Source: Lysobacterales bacterium (GTDB taxonomy: Bacteria; Pseudomonadota; Gammaproteobacteria; Xanthomonadales; Xanthomonadaceae). Taken from it: 64,000 nt of DNA. A program made the position numbers and the translations under genes. The stretch is from NCBI GenBank assembly GCA_019510125.1, contig JAEKKX010000008.1, positions 62,001 through 126,000 on the forward strand. Reading direction: 5' to 3'. The notes under the pieces were generated by a model. The model was not told where the DNA came from and ran no database searches. It was given only the letters and a program-made list of their open reading frames with translations. Shown one piece after another: positions 9,719-18,700 of this stretch (the stretch's first letter is position 1; the number at the start of each line of letters is the position of its first letter).

Positions 9719-10174
9719 TCAGGAGGCATATCGCACGAGCGTGTGGTTTTCGCCGTTCAGTGCCGTGTCGATGATGGGGGCGATGTATTCCCAATCGCCA
9801 CCCGCCAGCCCGGCGCCGATGAGGGGGTAACCGATCCTTTTCCCGCCGAATGTACGCTTGACGAGCTGCATGGCCGTTCGGATGGCATCGTAATCCACCT
9901 TCTTCCCCGATCCGCGCCAGTCGTATTGCGTGTAGGCGTTGACCACCACGAACGAACGATGCGGGCGTTGGATCTCCGCGAACGAGATCGTTCCGAGTTT
10001 CCCGCGGTCGCCTTTCGCTGTCGCGAGGTCTGCCGCATAGGCTTCCGGGAAGTGCGCCTTGATCGTCTTCGCGATGCCTGCGCCCATCGTGCAGTGACAA
10101 TTGCAGCCATGCACGATCACGTCGAATTCGCCCGCAAGGGCGAATTCGAGCAGGTCGCCATCGATGACGCGCAT
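9719..10174 (-). CDS. Macro-domain protein (ADP-ribose-binding or -hydrolysing)
   Basis: 151-residue single macro domain of the kind that binds or removes ADP-ribose derivatives. Visible are VIDGDLLE, the [18 protein letters not shown] loop and the phosphate-binding [16 protein letters not shown] 10174 follows a CAGGAACG sequence; an upstream in-frame ATG at 10213 would overlap mtnD. The base composition is visibly less GC-rich than in mtnD and mtnC on either side, and A/T at third positions is frequent. This suggests later insertion into the salvage cluster. Role in the operon unknown. Confidence 0.88.
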   Translation of the reverse strand: MRVIDGDLLEFALAGEFDVIVHGCNCHCTMGAGIAKTIKAHFPEAYAADLATAKGDRGKLGTISFAEIQRPHRSFVVVNAYTQYDWRGSGKKVDYDAIRTAMQLVKRTFGGKRIGYPLIGAGLAGGDWEYIAPIIDTALNGENHTLVRYAS

Positions 10175-10196
10175 GACGTGCGTTCCTGCCGCCCGT

Positions 10197-10748
10197 TTAC
10201 GCCCCGGCCTCATACCGCGGAAACCGCTGCGCGATATCCGTGCCGGTGAAGTGGCCGACCCAGCCGTCGGGCTGCTGGAAGAAGCGGATGGCGACGAAGC
10301 TCGGCTCCGGGCCCATGTCGAACCAGTGCGTGGTGCTGTCGGGCACGGAGATCAGGTCGCCGGCCTCGCACAGGACTTCGTAGACCTTGCCGTCGACGTG
10401 CAGGTCGAACAGGCCCGAGCCGGCGACGAAGAAGCGGACTTCGTCCTCCCTGTGGACGTGCTCGTCGAGGAACTTGGCGCGCATCGCCTCGCGGTTCGGG
10501 TTGTCCGGGGCGATGCTCACCACGTCGATGGTGATGAAGTTGCGCTCGGCGCTGATCCGGTCGATGTCGGCGCGATAGGCTTCGATGATCGTCTCCGGCG
10601 CATCGCCCGGGGCGATCGGCTGCGCGGCTTCCCAGCGCTCGAAATCGACGCCGATCTTCGCCAGTTCGGCGGCGATCGCCGCGTGATCGTGGATGACCGA
10701 CAGCGGGACGTCGGGGCGGTCGTCGGCAAACAGGCGCAGGCGGCTCAT
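10197..10748 (-). CDS. mtnD: MtnD, acireductone dioxygenase
   Basis: Cupin enzyme of methionine salvage that oxidises the acireductone to the 2-oxo acid precursor of methionine and formate (Fe form) or to an off-pathway product (Ni form). The metal ligands His97, His99 and Glu103 sit in [12 protein letters not shown], with His141 in STTHWFDMG. 183 residues, full length. It ends 22 bases before the macro-domain start. The 183-base stretch upstream, to mtnB, holds no recognised gene. Confidence 0.96.
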   Translation of the reverse strand: MSRLRLFADDRPDVPLSVIHDHAAIAAELAKIGVDFERWEAAQPIAPGDAPETIIEAYRADIDRISAERNFITIDVVSIAPDNPNREAMRAKFLDEHVHREDEVRFFVAGSGLFDLHVDGKVYEVLCEAGDLISVPDSTTHWFDMGPEPSFVAIRFFQQPDGWVGHFTGTDIAQRFPRYEAGA

Positions 10749-10931
10749 GGGGCGTGTTCCGGGCGGGACGTGGGTCCGCCGATCATGGGGCAGGGGGCAG
10801 GGCGGTTCAATGCGAAGCGGTCGAAACGGTGCGGTGCGCGACCTTGGCGCCGCGAGCGCGTGGTCGCGGCGGGCCCCGTCCGGGGCCGCGGTCCTGTCCG
10901 GGCGTCCTCCGCGGAAGCGGAGGAGGGGCGG

Positions 10932-11567
10932 TCAGCCGCGCAGTCGGCGCATCTCCAGCTCGCAGCCGAGCATGAACTCGAAGGCGTCCAGGTGGCGGCG
11001 GGCTTCGGCGATGTCCTGGCCCCAGGCGTACAGCCCGTGGCCGGCGATCAGGTAGCCCCAGGTGTCGGGTTCGGTCAGCACCGCGTCGACGCTGGCGATC
11101 AGCTCGTTCATGTCCTGCGAATTCGGCACCACCGGCAGGTCGAAGGTCTTCTCGTGGGTGGTGTGGCCGCGCAGGGCCTTGAACAGCTCGTAGCCCTCGA
11201 GCCGGACCCGGCCCTCCGGCGCGTAGAGCAGGCCGGCGATGGTCTGGGTCGGCGAATGGGTGTGGAGGACGGCGCCGACGTCGGGAAAGCGGCGATAAAG
11301 ATGGGTGTGCAGGGCGGTCTCGGCGGACGGCCGGTGGTGGGTGGCGACCGGACGGTTGTCCATGTCGACGACCATGATGTCGGCTTCGGTCAGCCGGCCC
11401 TTGTCCTTGCCGGAAATGGTGATCGCGGCGCGGTCGGCGTCCATCCGGATCGAGAAGTTGCCGGCGGTCGCGGGCGTCCAGCCCTTGGCGGCGAGCTCGC
11501 GGGTGTGCGAGACGATCTGGGCGGCGCAGCCGGCGTAGAGATTGTGGTCGAAGGCGGGGGTGTTCAT
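10932..11567 (-). CDS. mtnB: MtnB, methylthioribulose-1-phosphate dehydratase
   Basis: Class II aldolase-fold dehydratase of methionine salvage. The sequence has [15 protein letters not shown], the ISGKDKGRL segment, the zinc ligands in [11 protein letters not shown] and the third ligand in [10 protein letters not shown]. 211 residues, the usual length for MtnB. It lies between the aldolase-like gene and mtnD on the same strand. mtnA and mtnK or mtnP are not in the window. Confidence 0.92.
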   Translation of the reverse strand: MNTPAFDHNLYAGCAAQIVSHTRELAAKGWTPATAGNFSIRMDADRAAITISGKDKGRLTEADIMVVDMDNRPVATHHRPSAETALHTHLYRRFPDVGAVLHTHSPTQTIAGLLYAPEGRVRLEGYELFKALRGHTTHEKTFDLPVVPNSQDMNELIASVDAVLTEPDTWGYLIAGHGLYAWGQDIAEARRHLDAFEFMLGCELEMRRLRG

Positions 11568-11646
11568 GCCGCGCAGTGTAGCGGCTGGGGCCTGCCGGGA
11601 TCATGCGCGCCGGTCGGACGCTCATTCCCGGTGGGCATGCGGTCGT

Positions 11647-12306
11647 TCAGTCGTCGGAGCGCTGCTGGCCGTAGCCGCGGAATTTATCGAGCACGCGTGC
11701 CATTTCGTCGTCGGGGAGATCGCGGGTCGGGCCGAGGCTGCGCGCCAGCAGGTACTGCCGGGCGAGGTTCTCGACTTCCTGCGCCAGCGCGTAGGCCTCC
11801 GCGAGCGTGGCGCCGGTGGCGACCTGGCCGTGGTTCGCCATCAGGCAGGCGCGATAGCCGCCGTCCAGGGCGTGCAGCACGTTGGCGGAGAGTTCCGGCG
11901 TGCCGAAGGTGGCGTACTCGGCGCAGGGGATCCGGGCGCCGCCGGCCACCGCGACCATGTAGTGGAAGGCGGGGATGCCGAGCCCGAGGCAGGCCAGCGC
12001 GGTGGCGTAGGTCGAGTGGACGTGGACCACGGCGTTCGTGCGCGGGAACGCCTGCAGGATGTCGCAGTGGAAACGCCACTCGCTGGACGGGATCAACTGG
12101 CCCGGCGGGCAGTCGCCGTCGGCGCCGAGATAGACGATGTCTTCCGGTTGCAGGCGATCGTAGGCGCGGCCGGTGGGCGTGATCAGCAGGCCGTCGCCCC
12201 AGCGCAGGCTGGCGTTGCCGGATTTGCCGATCGACAGCCCGCTGGCGTTCATGTCGCAGCAGCGGTCGATCAGCGATTGCCGGGCGGCGCGTTCGTGGTC
12301 CTGCAT
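11647..12306 (-). CDS. Class II aldolase/adducin family protein (L-fuculose-phosphate aldolase-like)
   Basis: 219-residue zinc aldolase of the FucA type. It has GLSIGKSGNASLRWGDGLLITPTG, the SSEWRFH segment, the zinc pair in VVHVHSTYATALA and the third ligand in LMANHGQVATGATL. Start at ATG 12306. The neighbouring mtnB uses the same fold for a dehydration. In some bacteria a related aldolase cleaves methylthioribulose-1-phosphate in a shunt to DHAP, so this protein could act on that substrate. That is inference from position; fuculose-1-phosphate or another sugar phosphate is equally possible. Confidence 0.85.
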   Translation of the reverse strand: MQDHERAARQSLIDRCCDMNASGLSIGKSGNASLRWGDGLLITPTGRAYDRLQPEDIVYLGADGDCPPGQLIPSSEWRFHCDILQAFPRTNAVVHVHSTYATALACLGLGIPAFHYMVAVAGGARIPCAEYATFGTPELSANVLHALDGGYRACLMANHGQVATGATLAEAYALAQEVENLARQYLLARSLGPTRDLPDDEMARVLDKFRGYGQQRSDD

Positions 12307-12545
12307 GCGGGGGTCGCGACGTCAGACGGGCGTGCAGGATAGCCGGACTGTGCCAGCGTCGCGACCTCGTGAATGCGAACGATTCGCGTTGACTTGCGTT
12401 TTCGATGTCGCTGCTAGCATGCGTGCCTGTTTGAAGGCCATGCGAACGCTCCGCTCGAAGTCGCTCCGGATTGACCCAGCGCAAGGACACGGCATCGATG
12501 GCCCGGATATTTTCCCTTTCGTTCCCACACGCCACGGTACCCGCC

Positions 12546-12881
12546 ATGTCCCACGATGCTTCCCGTCGCCGTTTCCTGACCATCGCCGTCGTCGCCGCGG
12601 CCACCGCGCCGGTCGCGCTGCATTCGCTCAACGCCGAAGCCGCCGCGCCGGCCCCCGCCGCGCTTCCGAAGCTCTCGCCGACCGACGCCACCGCGAAGGC
12701 GCTGGGCTACGTCGAAGACGCGACCAAGGCCAAGCACGCCGCCTTCAAGCCGGGCAGCGACTGCGCCAACTGCAACTTCTTCAAGGGCGCCAAGGGCGCG
12801 GCGTCCGGTCCGTGCACCATCTTCCCGAAGAACACGGTCGTCGCGAAGGGCTGGTGCAGCGCCTACGCCAAGAAGCCCTGA
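12546..12881 (+). CDS. High-potential iron-sulfur protein (HiPIP) with Tat signal
   Basis: Small periplasmic electron carrier holding one 4Fe-4S cluster. From ATG 12546 it has 111 residues. A twin-arginine signal (SRRRFLTIAVVAAA) is followed by the four cluster cysteines Cys73, Cys76, Cys90 and Cys104 (CANC, PCTIF, GWCSAY). An in-frame ATG at 12498 has an AAGGA about ten bases upstream and could be the real start, giving a longer n-region. The 239-base gap upstream, shared with the divergent aldolase gene, includes a TTGACT (12389) and TAGCAT (12415), but the spacing is poor. The gene ends at a strong terminator. Confidence 0.9.
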   Translation: MSHDASRRRFLTIAVVAAATAPVALHSLNAEAAAPAPAALPKLSPTDATAKALGYVEDATKAKHAAFKPGSDCANCNFFKGAKGAASGPCTIFPKNTVVAKGWCSAYAKKP

Positions 12882-12905
12882 TCGCCAGCGGCTTCGTCGG
12901 CAGCA

Positions 12906-12942
12906 ACGAAAAACGGCGCGGGAAACCGCGCCGTTTTCGTTT
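12906..12942. terminator. Bidirectional intrinsic terminator between HiPIP and the permease
   Basis: Perfect 10-bp stem AACGGCGCGG / CCGCGCCGTT with a GAAA loop. It has a T-rich flank on the right and an A-rich flank on the left, so it can terminate both convergent genes. Confidence 0.9.
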
Positions 12943-12960
12943 GCCCGCGAACGGGGCGGG

Positions 12961-14502
12961 TCAGGCCTGCGGGCCTTCGTGGAAGCTGGGTTCCGCGGGG
13001 ATCGCCGGTTCCTGCGCATGGGCGTGGAGCAGGTGCTCGTTGCCCGGCGCGAGGTGGCTGCGGCGGCGTGCGTAGGCGAAGTAGACGATCAGGCCGACGA
13101 CCGCCCAGGCGCAGAAGAACTTGATCGTCGGGTTCCAGCCCAGGCTGAAGAACAGCAGCACGCAGCCGGCCATCGCCAGCGGGCCGACGACCCAGACCAT
13201 CGGCGTCCGGAACGGCCGTGCGCGACCCGGATCGGTCTTGCGCAGGATCATCACGCCGGCCGCGACCATGAAGAACGCGAACAGCGTGCCGGCATTGGAA
13301 ATGTCGGCGAGGATGTCGACCGGGAACAGCGCCGCGAAGAACGCGACGAAGATGCCGGTGATCCAGGTCACCACGTGGGGAGTGTGGTACTTCGGATGGA
13401 CCTTGGCCAGGCCTTCCGGCAGCAGGCCGTCGCGCGACATCGTGAACAGGATGCGGGTCTGGCCGAACATCATCATCAGCACGACCGAGGGCAGCGCGAG
13501 GATCGCGGCGCCGGCGACGAGGTCGCCGATCCTGGGCCAGCCGATCTCGCGGAGCACGAAGGCCAGCGGTTCCTTCGACTCGGACAGCGGGCCGCCCGGC
13601 TGCGCGCCCATCGAACCGACCGCGGCGTAGGCCACCAGCAGGTAGAAGATGGTGCAGACCCCGAGCGAGCCGATCAGGCCGATCGGGATGTTGCGGTTCG
13701 GATTCTTGGTTTCCTCGGCGGCGGTGGAGACCGCGTCGAAGCCGACGTAGGCGAAGAAGATGGACGCCGCGGCGCCCAGCACGCCCACGCCCGACAGCGG
13801 CGTGCCCCAGCCGTTCGGCAGCATCGGTTCGAAGTTGGCGCCGTCCACGACCGGGAAGGCCAGCGCGATGAAGGCGGTCAGCGCCGCGATCTTGATCAGC
13901 ACCAGCACGGCGGTGACCTTGGCCGACTTCGAGGTGCCCGCGACCAGCAGCACGGTGACCAGCAGCGCCAGCAGGAAGGCGATCAGGTTGAAGCCGCCCT
14001 TGTGCTCCACGCCGTCGACCATGTGGATCACGGCGCCGTCCTTGAGCTGTTCGACCCAGAATGGCCCTGCGGTGAGGACATCTGGCAGGCCCAGTCCATG
14101 ATGCGCCAGGAAGCCGTTGGCGTAGCCCGACCATCCGACGGACACGGCGCCGGCCGCGACCGCGTATTCGAGGATCAGCGCCCAGCCGACCATCCAGGCG
14201 ATCACTTCGCCCAGCACGGCGTAGGAATAGGTGTAGGCCGAGCCGGAGACCGGCACCATCGCCGCGATCTCGGAGTAGATCAGTGCGGTCAGCGCGCAGA
14301 CGATGCCGGCGATCACGAACGAATACATCATGCCCGGGCCGGCCTTGTTGGCGGCGACCGCGGTCAACACGAAGATGCCGGTACCGATGACCGCGCCGAT
14401 GCCCAGCATGGTGAGGTCGAAGGCGCCAAGCTGGCGGGTCAACGACCGCTTGGCGGCGGTCTCGAGAATCAGGTCGAGCGGTTTCGTGCGCTGAAACAGC
14501 AT
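12961..14502 (-). CDS. APC-family amino acid permease
   Basis: 513-residue inner-membrane transporter of the amino acid-polyamine-organocation superfamily, close to the YfnA / cationic amino acid transporter group. About twelve hydrophobic segments are visible. The signature GIGAVIGTGIFVLTA is in TM1 and FFAYVGFDAVSTAAEETKNP in the TM6-8 region. ATG 14502 is preceded by GGGGAG at good spacing. Substrate cannot be read from the sequence. Monocistronic by position, converging on the HiPIP gene. Confidence 0.9.
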   Translation of the reverse strand: MLFQRTKPLDLILETAAKRSLTRQLGAFDLTMLGIGAVIGTGIFVLTAVAANKAGPGMMYSFVIAGIVCALTALIYSEIAAMVPVSGSAYTYSYAVLGEVIAWMVGWALILEYAVAAGAVSVGWSGYANGFLAHHGLGLPDVLTAGPFWVEQLKDGAVIHMVDGVEHKGGFNLIAFLLALLVTVLLVAGTSKSAKVTAVLVLIKIAALTAFIALAFPVVDGANFEPMLPNGWGTPLSGVGVLGAAASIFFAYVGFDAVSTAAEETKNPNRNIPIGLIGSLGVCTIFYLLVAYAAVGSMGAQPGGPLSESKEPLAFVLREIGWPRIGDLVAGAAILALPSVVLMMMFGQTRILFTMSRDGLLPEGLAKVHPKYHTPHVVTWITGIFVAFFAALFPVDILADISNAGTLFAFFMVAAGVMILRKTDPGRARPFRTPMVWVVGPLAMAGCVLLFFSLGWNPTIKFFCAWAVVGLIVYFAYARRRSHLAPGNEHLLHAHAQEPAIPAEPSFHEGPQA

Positions 14503-14646
14503 TGAGAACTCCCCGGGAAGGCTTGCGGCGATCGCCGGCGAAACGCCGGCGCGATAACCCGGCGACCATACCGGGCCCGCTCCCGGCGCACAAGCGCAGG
14601 CCCCGGCGGCGGCACGTCCTGCGCCGGGCGATAATGCCGGCCCGCG

Positions 14647-15225
14647 ATGATGCGATGCACCATGAACGATCCGAACGCGATGTCCGACCGCCTGCACCGT
14701 GTCTTTGCCGCATACGCCGCCCGCTGGCCCGGGGAAGCGGAGGTCGCCGACGCGTTCGACGCGCTCCTCGGCGACCCCGAGGACCCGTTCGTCCGCGACC
14801 GGCTCGCCGGCCATTTCACCGCCTCGGCCTGGCTGGTCGATCGCGCCGGCGAGCGTCTGCTGATGACCCACCACCGCAAGCTCGACCGCTGGCTGCAGCT
14901 CGGCGGGCATGCAGACGGCGACCGCGACCTCGCCGCGGTCGCGCTGAAGGAGGCGGAGGAGGAGTCGGGCCTGACCGGGCTGGTGGTCGAACCCGAACCG
15001 TTCGACCTCGACCGGCACTGGATCCCCGCGCGCGGCGACGTGCCCGGGCACTGGCACTACGACGTCCGCTACGTCGTGCGGGCGACCGCCGGCGAGGCGT
15101 TCGCGGTGAGCGAGGAATCGCACGCGCTGGCGTGGCGGCCGATCGCGGCGCTCTTCGACGAGCCGGGACTCGACCCCTCGATCCTGCGCATGGCCGCCAA
15201 GTGGCGGGACAGGTCCGTCGGCTGA
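14647..15225 (+). CDS. Nudix hydrolase
   Basis: About 190-residue Nudix protein. The Nudix box reads GGHADGDRDLAAVALKEAEE then ESGL: the metal-binding Glu residues of the second half are present, while the usual Glu early in the box is Arg and the usual Arg before the Glu pair is Lys. A helical N-terminal extension precedes the domain. Start is uncertain: ATGs occur at 14647, 14650, 14662 and 14680 with no clear ribosome site. Substrate unknown. Confidence 0.82.
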   Translation: MMRCTMNDPNAMSDRLHRVFAAYAARWPGEAEVADAFDALLGDPEDPFVRDRLAGHFTASAWLVDRAGERLLMTHHRKLDRWLQLGGHADGDRDLAAVALKEAEEESGLTGLVVEPEPFDLDRHWIPARGDVPGHWHYDVRYVVRATAGEAFAVSEESHALAWRPIAALFDEPGLDPSILRMAAKWRDRSVG

Positions 15226-15723
15226 CACGGCGCGCAACGGTCGCGGCGGCGCCAGGGTTCGCCGTGCCCCGCCCGCGTCCGCCGGAGGCTTGCCCGGATG
15301 CCCGCCCCGGGATGCGGGCCGGCGTCGCGCGGGAAACGCTTCCCATGTCGTTCCGGACGACAGTGGGTGCGCCGGTCGCGTGCCGGGGACGATCCAGTCG
15401 CCGGACTGCCGCCCATGACGACAGGCCCGGGGCCCGGGGCGCCGGACCCGGTATCGTCGGTCCCGATCCGGGCGGAAGTCGGCCAGGGACGCGCCGACCG
15501 GGAAACCGCACCTGCCCGGCCGGAACCGGCATGGACAATCCGTCACGGCCGGTGTCGCGAACGGACGTTGAACTCACCGTATGATTCCGGGACATGCGCC
15601 GGAGCCGGATCGCGTGCGCCGCAGTGGCCGTCGTCGGCCCCGGCATCGAGGACGGACGGGACCGCGCCATGCGCCGGGCCCGCCCCCGCGAAATTGATTT
15701 CGTAAAGACATAGGGAGTGTGCA
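15226..15723. other. Intergenic region upstream of the NRPS gene
   Basis: About 500 GC-rich bases with no convincing gene on either strand. The last 35 bases are distinctly AT-richer (around GAAATTGATTTCGTAAAGAC) and end in AGGGAG six bases before the NRPS ATG, a good ribosome site. The AT-rich patch may hold the NRPS promoter, but no well-spaced -35/-10 pair is evident. Confidence 0.6.
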
Positions 15724-18700
15724 ATGGAAGTCGTGAGGCAGCTCCTGGCCGAACTCGCCGGCCGGGACGTCAAGCTGGTGGTCGAAGACGGCAATCTGAA
15801 CTGCTATGCGCCGAAGGGGGCCCTGACCCCCGACCTGGCCGCCGCCATCGCGCGCTGCAAACCCGACCTGCTGCGCGTGCTCGCCGAAGGGTCGGCCGCG
15901 CCGGGGGCGTCGGCGGGGGCGTCGGGGATTGCGGAGTTCCCGCTGTCCGTCGGAGAGAACACGCACTACATCCTGCAGCGGCTCAATCCGCTGAGGAGCC
16001 ACGCGGTCCCGATCTGCGTCGAGGTCGGCGCCGACCTCGATCCCGGGCTGCTCGCCGAGGCCTGGAACCGGGTGCTCGATCGCCATCCGATCCTGATGGC
16101 GCGGATCGTCGAACGCGAGGGCGTCCCGGTCCACCACATCGACCCGGCCTGCCGCGCGGTGCTGCACGAGGAAACGCTGCCGCTGGCGCGCAGCGAGGAC
16201 GTGGTCGCGCACTTCCAGGCGCGCGTGCTCGAACCGTTCGACCTGCAGGCCGGTCCGCCGTGCCGGATCACGCTGTTCACCTGGGCCGGCGGACGCCGCG
16301 GCCTGTTCGTCCTCGTCCACCACATCGTGTCGGACGGTTTCTCCAGCGGCGTGCTGCTGCGCGCGCTGTTCGATGCGTACCGCGATGCGGCCGCGGGCCG
16401 TGCGGCCCCCGCGCCGGCCGCCGCCAGCGGCTACGAGGCGTTCGTCGAGTGGGAGCGGCGGATGCTCGAATCCGCGGACGGCCGCAAGCACGCCGACTAC
16501 TGGAAGGCGCAGTTGCAGGGCGACCTCTCCGGCTTCCGCCTGCTGCCCGACGCGCCGCGCCCGCTGCCGCCGGGTTACGAGCCGGAGATCGTGGTCGACA
16601 CGCTGCCGGACGAGGTCGCGCGCCGCGTCCGCGACTACTGCGCGGCGAAGTCGCTGCTGCCGTCGGCGTTCTTCCTCGCCGTGTTCCAGTTGCTGCTGCA
16701 CAAGTATTCGGGCCAGAAGGACATCGTCGCGGTGATGCCGATGGTGGTCCGGCCGGATGCGCGCTTCCACGACGAGATCGGCTACTACTTCAACATCGTG
16801 CCGCTGCGCGCCAGCTTCGAGTCGCCGCTCACCGCCGCCGGACTGATGCAGCAGATGCAGGGACGGATGGTCGATGCGCTGTTCCACGGCGCCTATCCGT
16901 TCCCGCTGATGATGAACCGGCAGAAGGGCAGCGACGCCCAGGATTTCCGGATCTACTACGCCTACCAGGAATTCGCCAATCTGTCGGATCCGTCCTTCGT
17001 CGAGCTTCGCCGCGAATTCGGCCTCGCTCCGTTCGAGGGCTTCCGGCAGAAGGCCGAGGGCGATTTCGACATCGCGTTCGAGGTGTTCCCGGAGGACGGC
17101 AGCTTCCGCATCCACCTGCAGAGCGATCCGAACCTGTACCCGAACGACACCATCCGCGCGCTGATGGCCCACTTCCGGGTACTGCTCGACGGGATCGGCC
17201 GCGACCCCGACCGCCCGGTCGCGGAATACCCGATCGCCACCGCGGAGGACCGTCGCCTGGTCCTGCAGGCATGGAACGACACCCCCGCGGACTATCCGCG
17301 CGATCGCTGCATCCACGCGTTCTTCCTCGACAACGTCGCCGCCATGCCCGACCGCCCGGCGGTGCTGTTCGAGGGGCGGACGCTGTCCTATCGCGAACTG
17401 GGCGAGGCGACCTCGGCCCTGGCCCTGGTGCTGCAGGCGCACGGGGTCCGCCCGGACACCATCGTCGCGCTGTGCGTCGAACGCTCGGTCGAGATGATGA
17501 CCGGCATCACCGGCATCCTGCGCGCCGGCGGCGCGTACATGCCGATCGACCCGGACTACCCGGATGATCGCGTCACCTGGATGCTCGAGGATTCCAGCGC
17601 GACTCTGCTGCTGACCCAGGCGAAGCATCGCGCGCGGGTCGCGGCGCTCGCCGGCCCGGGCGTGCGCGTGATCGCGCTCGACGACGACTGGGACGAGGTC
17701 CTGCGCGAGGCCGCGGCGCTGGCCGCGCAGGGCGCGCGCCTGGCCGAGGACGTCGGCCCGACCAACGTCGCCTACGTGATCTACACCTCCGGCTCCACCG
17801 GCAAGCCCAAGGGCGTGCTGGTCGAGCACCGCGCGCTGGTCAACCGCGTCCACTGGATGCAGAAGTCGTACCCGATGGACCACCGCGACATCGTGGTCCA
17901 GAAGACGCCGTACTGCTTCGACGTGTCGGTGTGGGAATTCGTCTGGCCGCCGATGGTCGGCGCGGCGCTGGCGTTCGCGGTGCCGAACGGGCATTCCGAC
18001 GCGCAGTACATGGCCTCGCTGATCCGCGGGGTCGGCGTGACCACCCTGCATTTCGTGCCGTCGATGCTGCACACCTTCCTCGACAACTGCAGCGAGCCGT
18101 GCGAGAGCGTGCGCTTCGTGTTCTGCAGCGGCGAAGCGCTCGACCGGCATTCGGTGGACCGCTACCGCAAGGCGTTCCCGAACGCCGCGCTGCACAACCT
18201 CTACGGCCCCACCGAGGCGGCGATCGACGTCACCTTCTACGACTGCACGAAGATCGAATATCCGTTCGTGCCGATCGGCGCGCCGATCGACAACACCCGG
18301 ATCTACATCGTCGACGCGCACAACAACCCGCAGCCGGTCGGCGTGCCCGGCGAGCTGCACATCGCCGGCGACAACCTCGCCCGCGGCTATCTCAACCGGC
18401 CCGAGCTGACCCGCGAGCGCTTCATCGACAATCCGTTCGAGCCCGGCGCGCGGATGTACCGCACCGGCGACCTCGCGCGCTGGCTCGACGACGGCAACAT
18501 CCAGTACCTCGGCCGGATCGACGACCAGGTGAAGATCGGCGGCGTCCGCATCGAGACCGGCGAGATCGAGGCGCACCTCAATCGCCACCCGGCGATCAGC
18601 GAAAGCGTGGTGATCGCGCGCGGTCCCGACGGCTACAAGCAGTTGATCGCCTTCTACCGTGCGGTCGGCTCGCGCGAGGACGACGTCGTCGCGCTCGCCC

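Noticed and set aside
12380-12425. Promoter for the HiPIP gene (TTGACT ... TAGCAT)
   Set aside because: The spacing is about 20 bases (or 15 with TTGCGT), too far from 16-18 to call.
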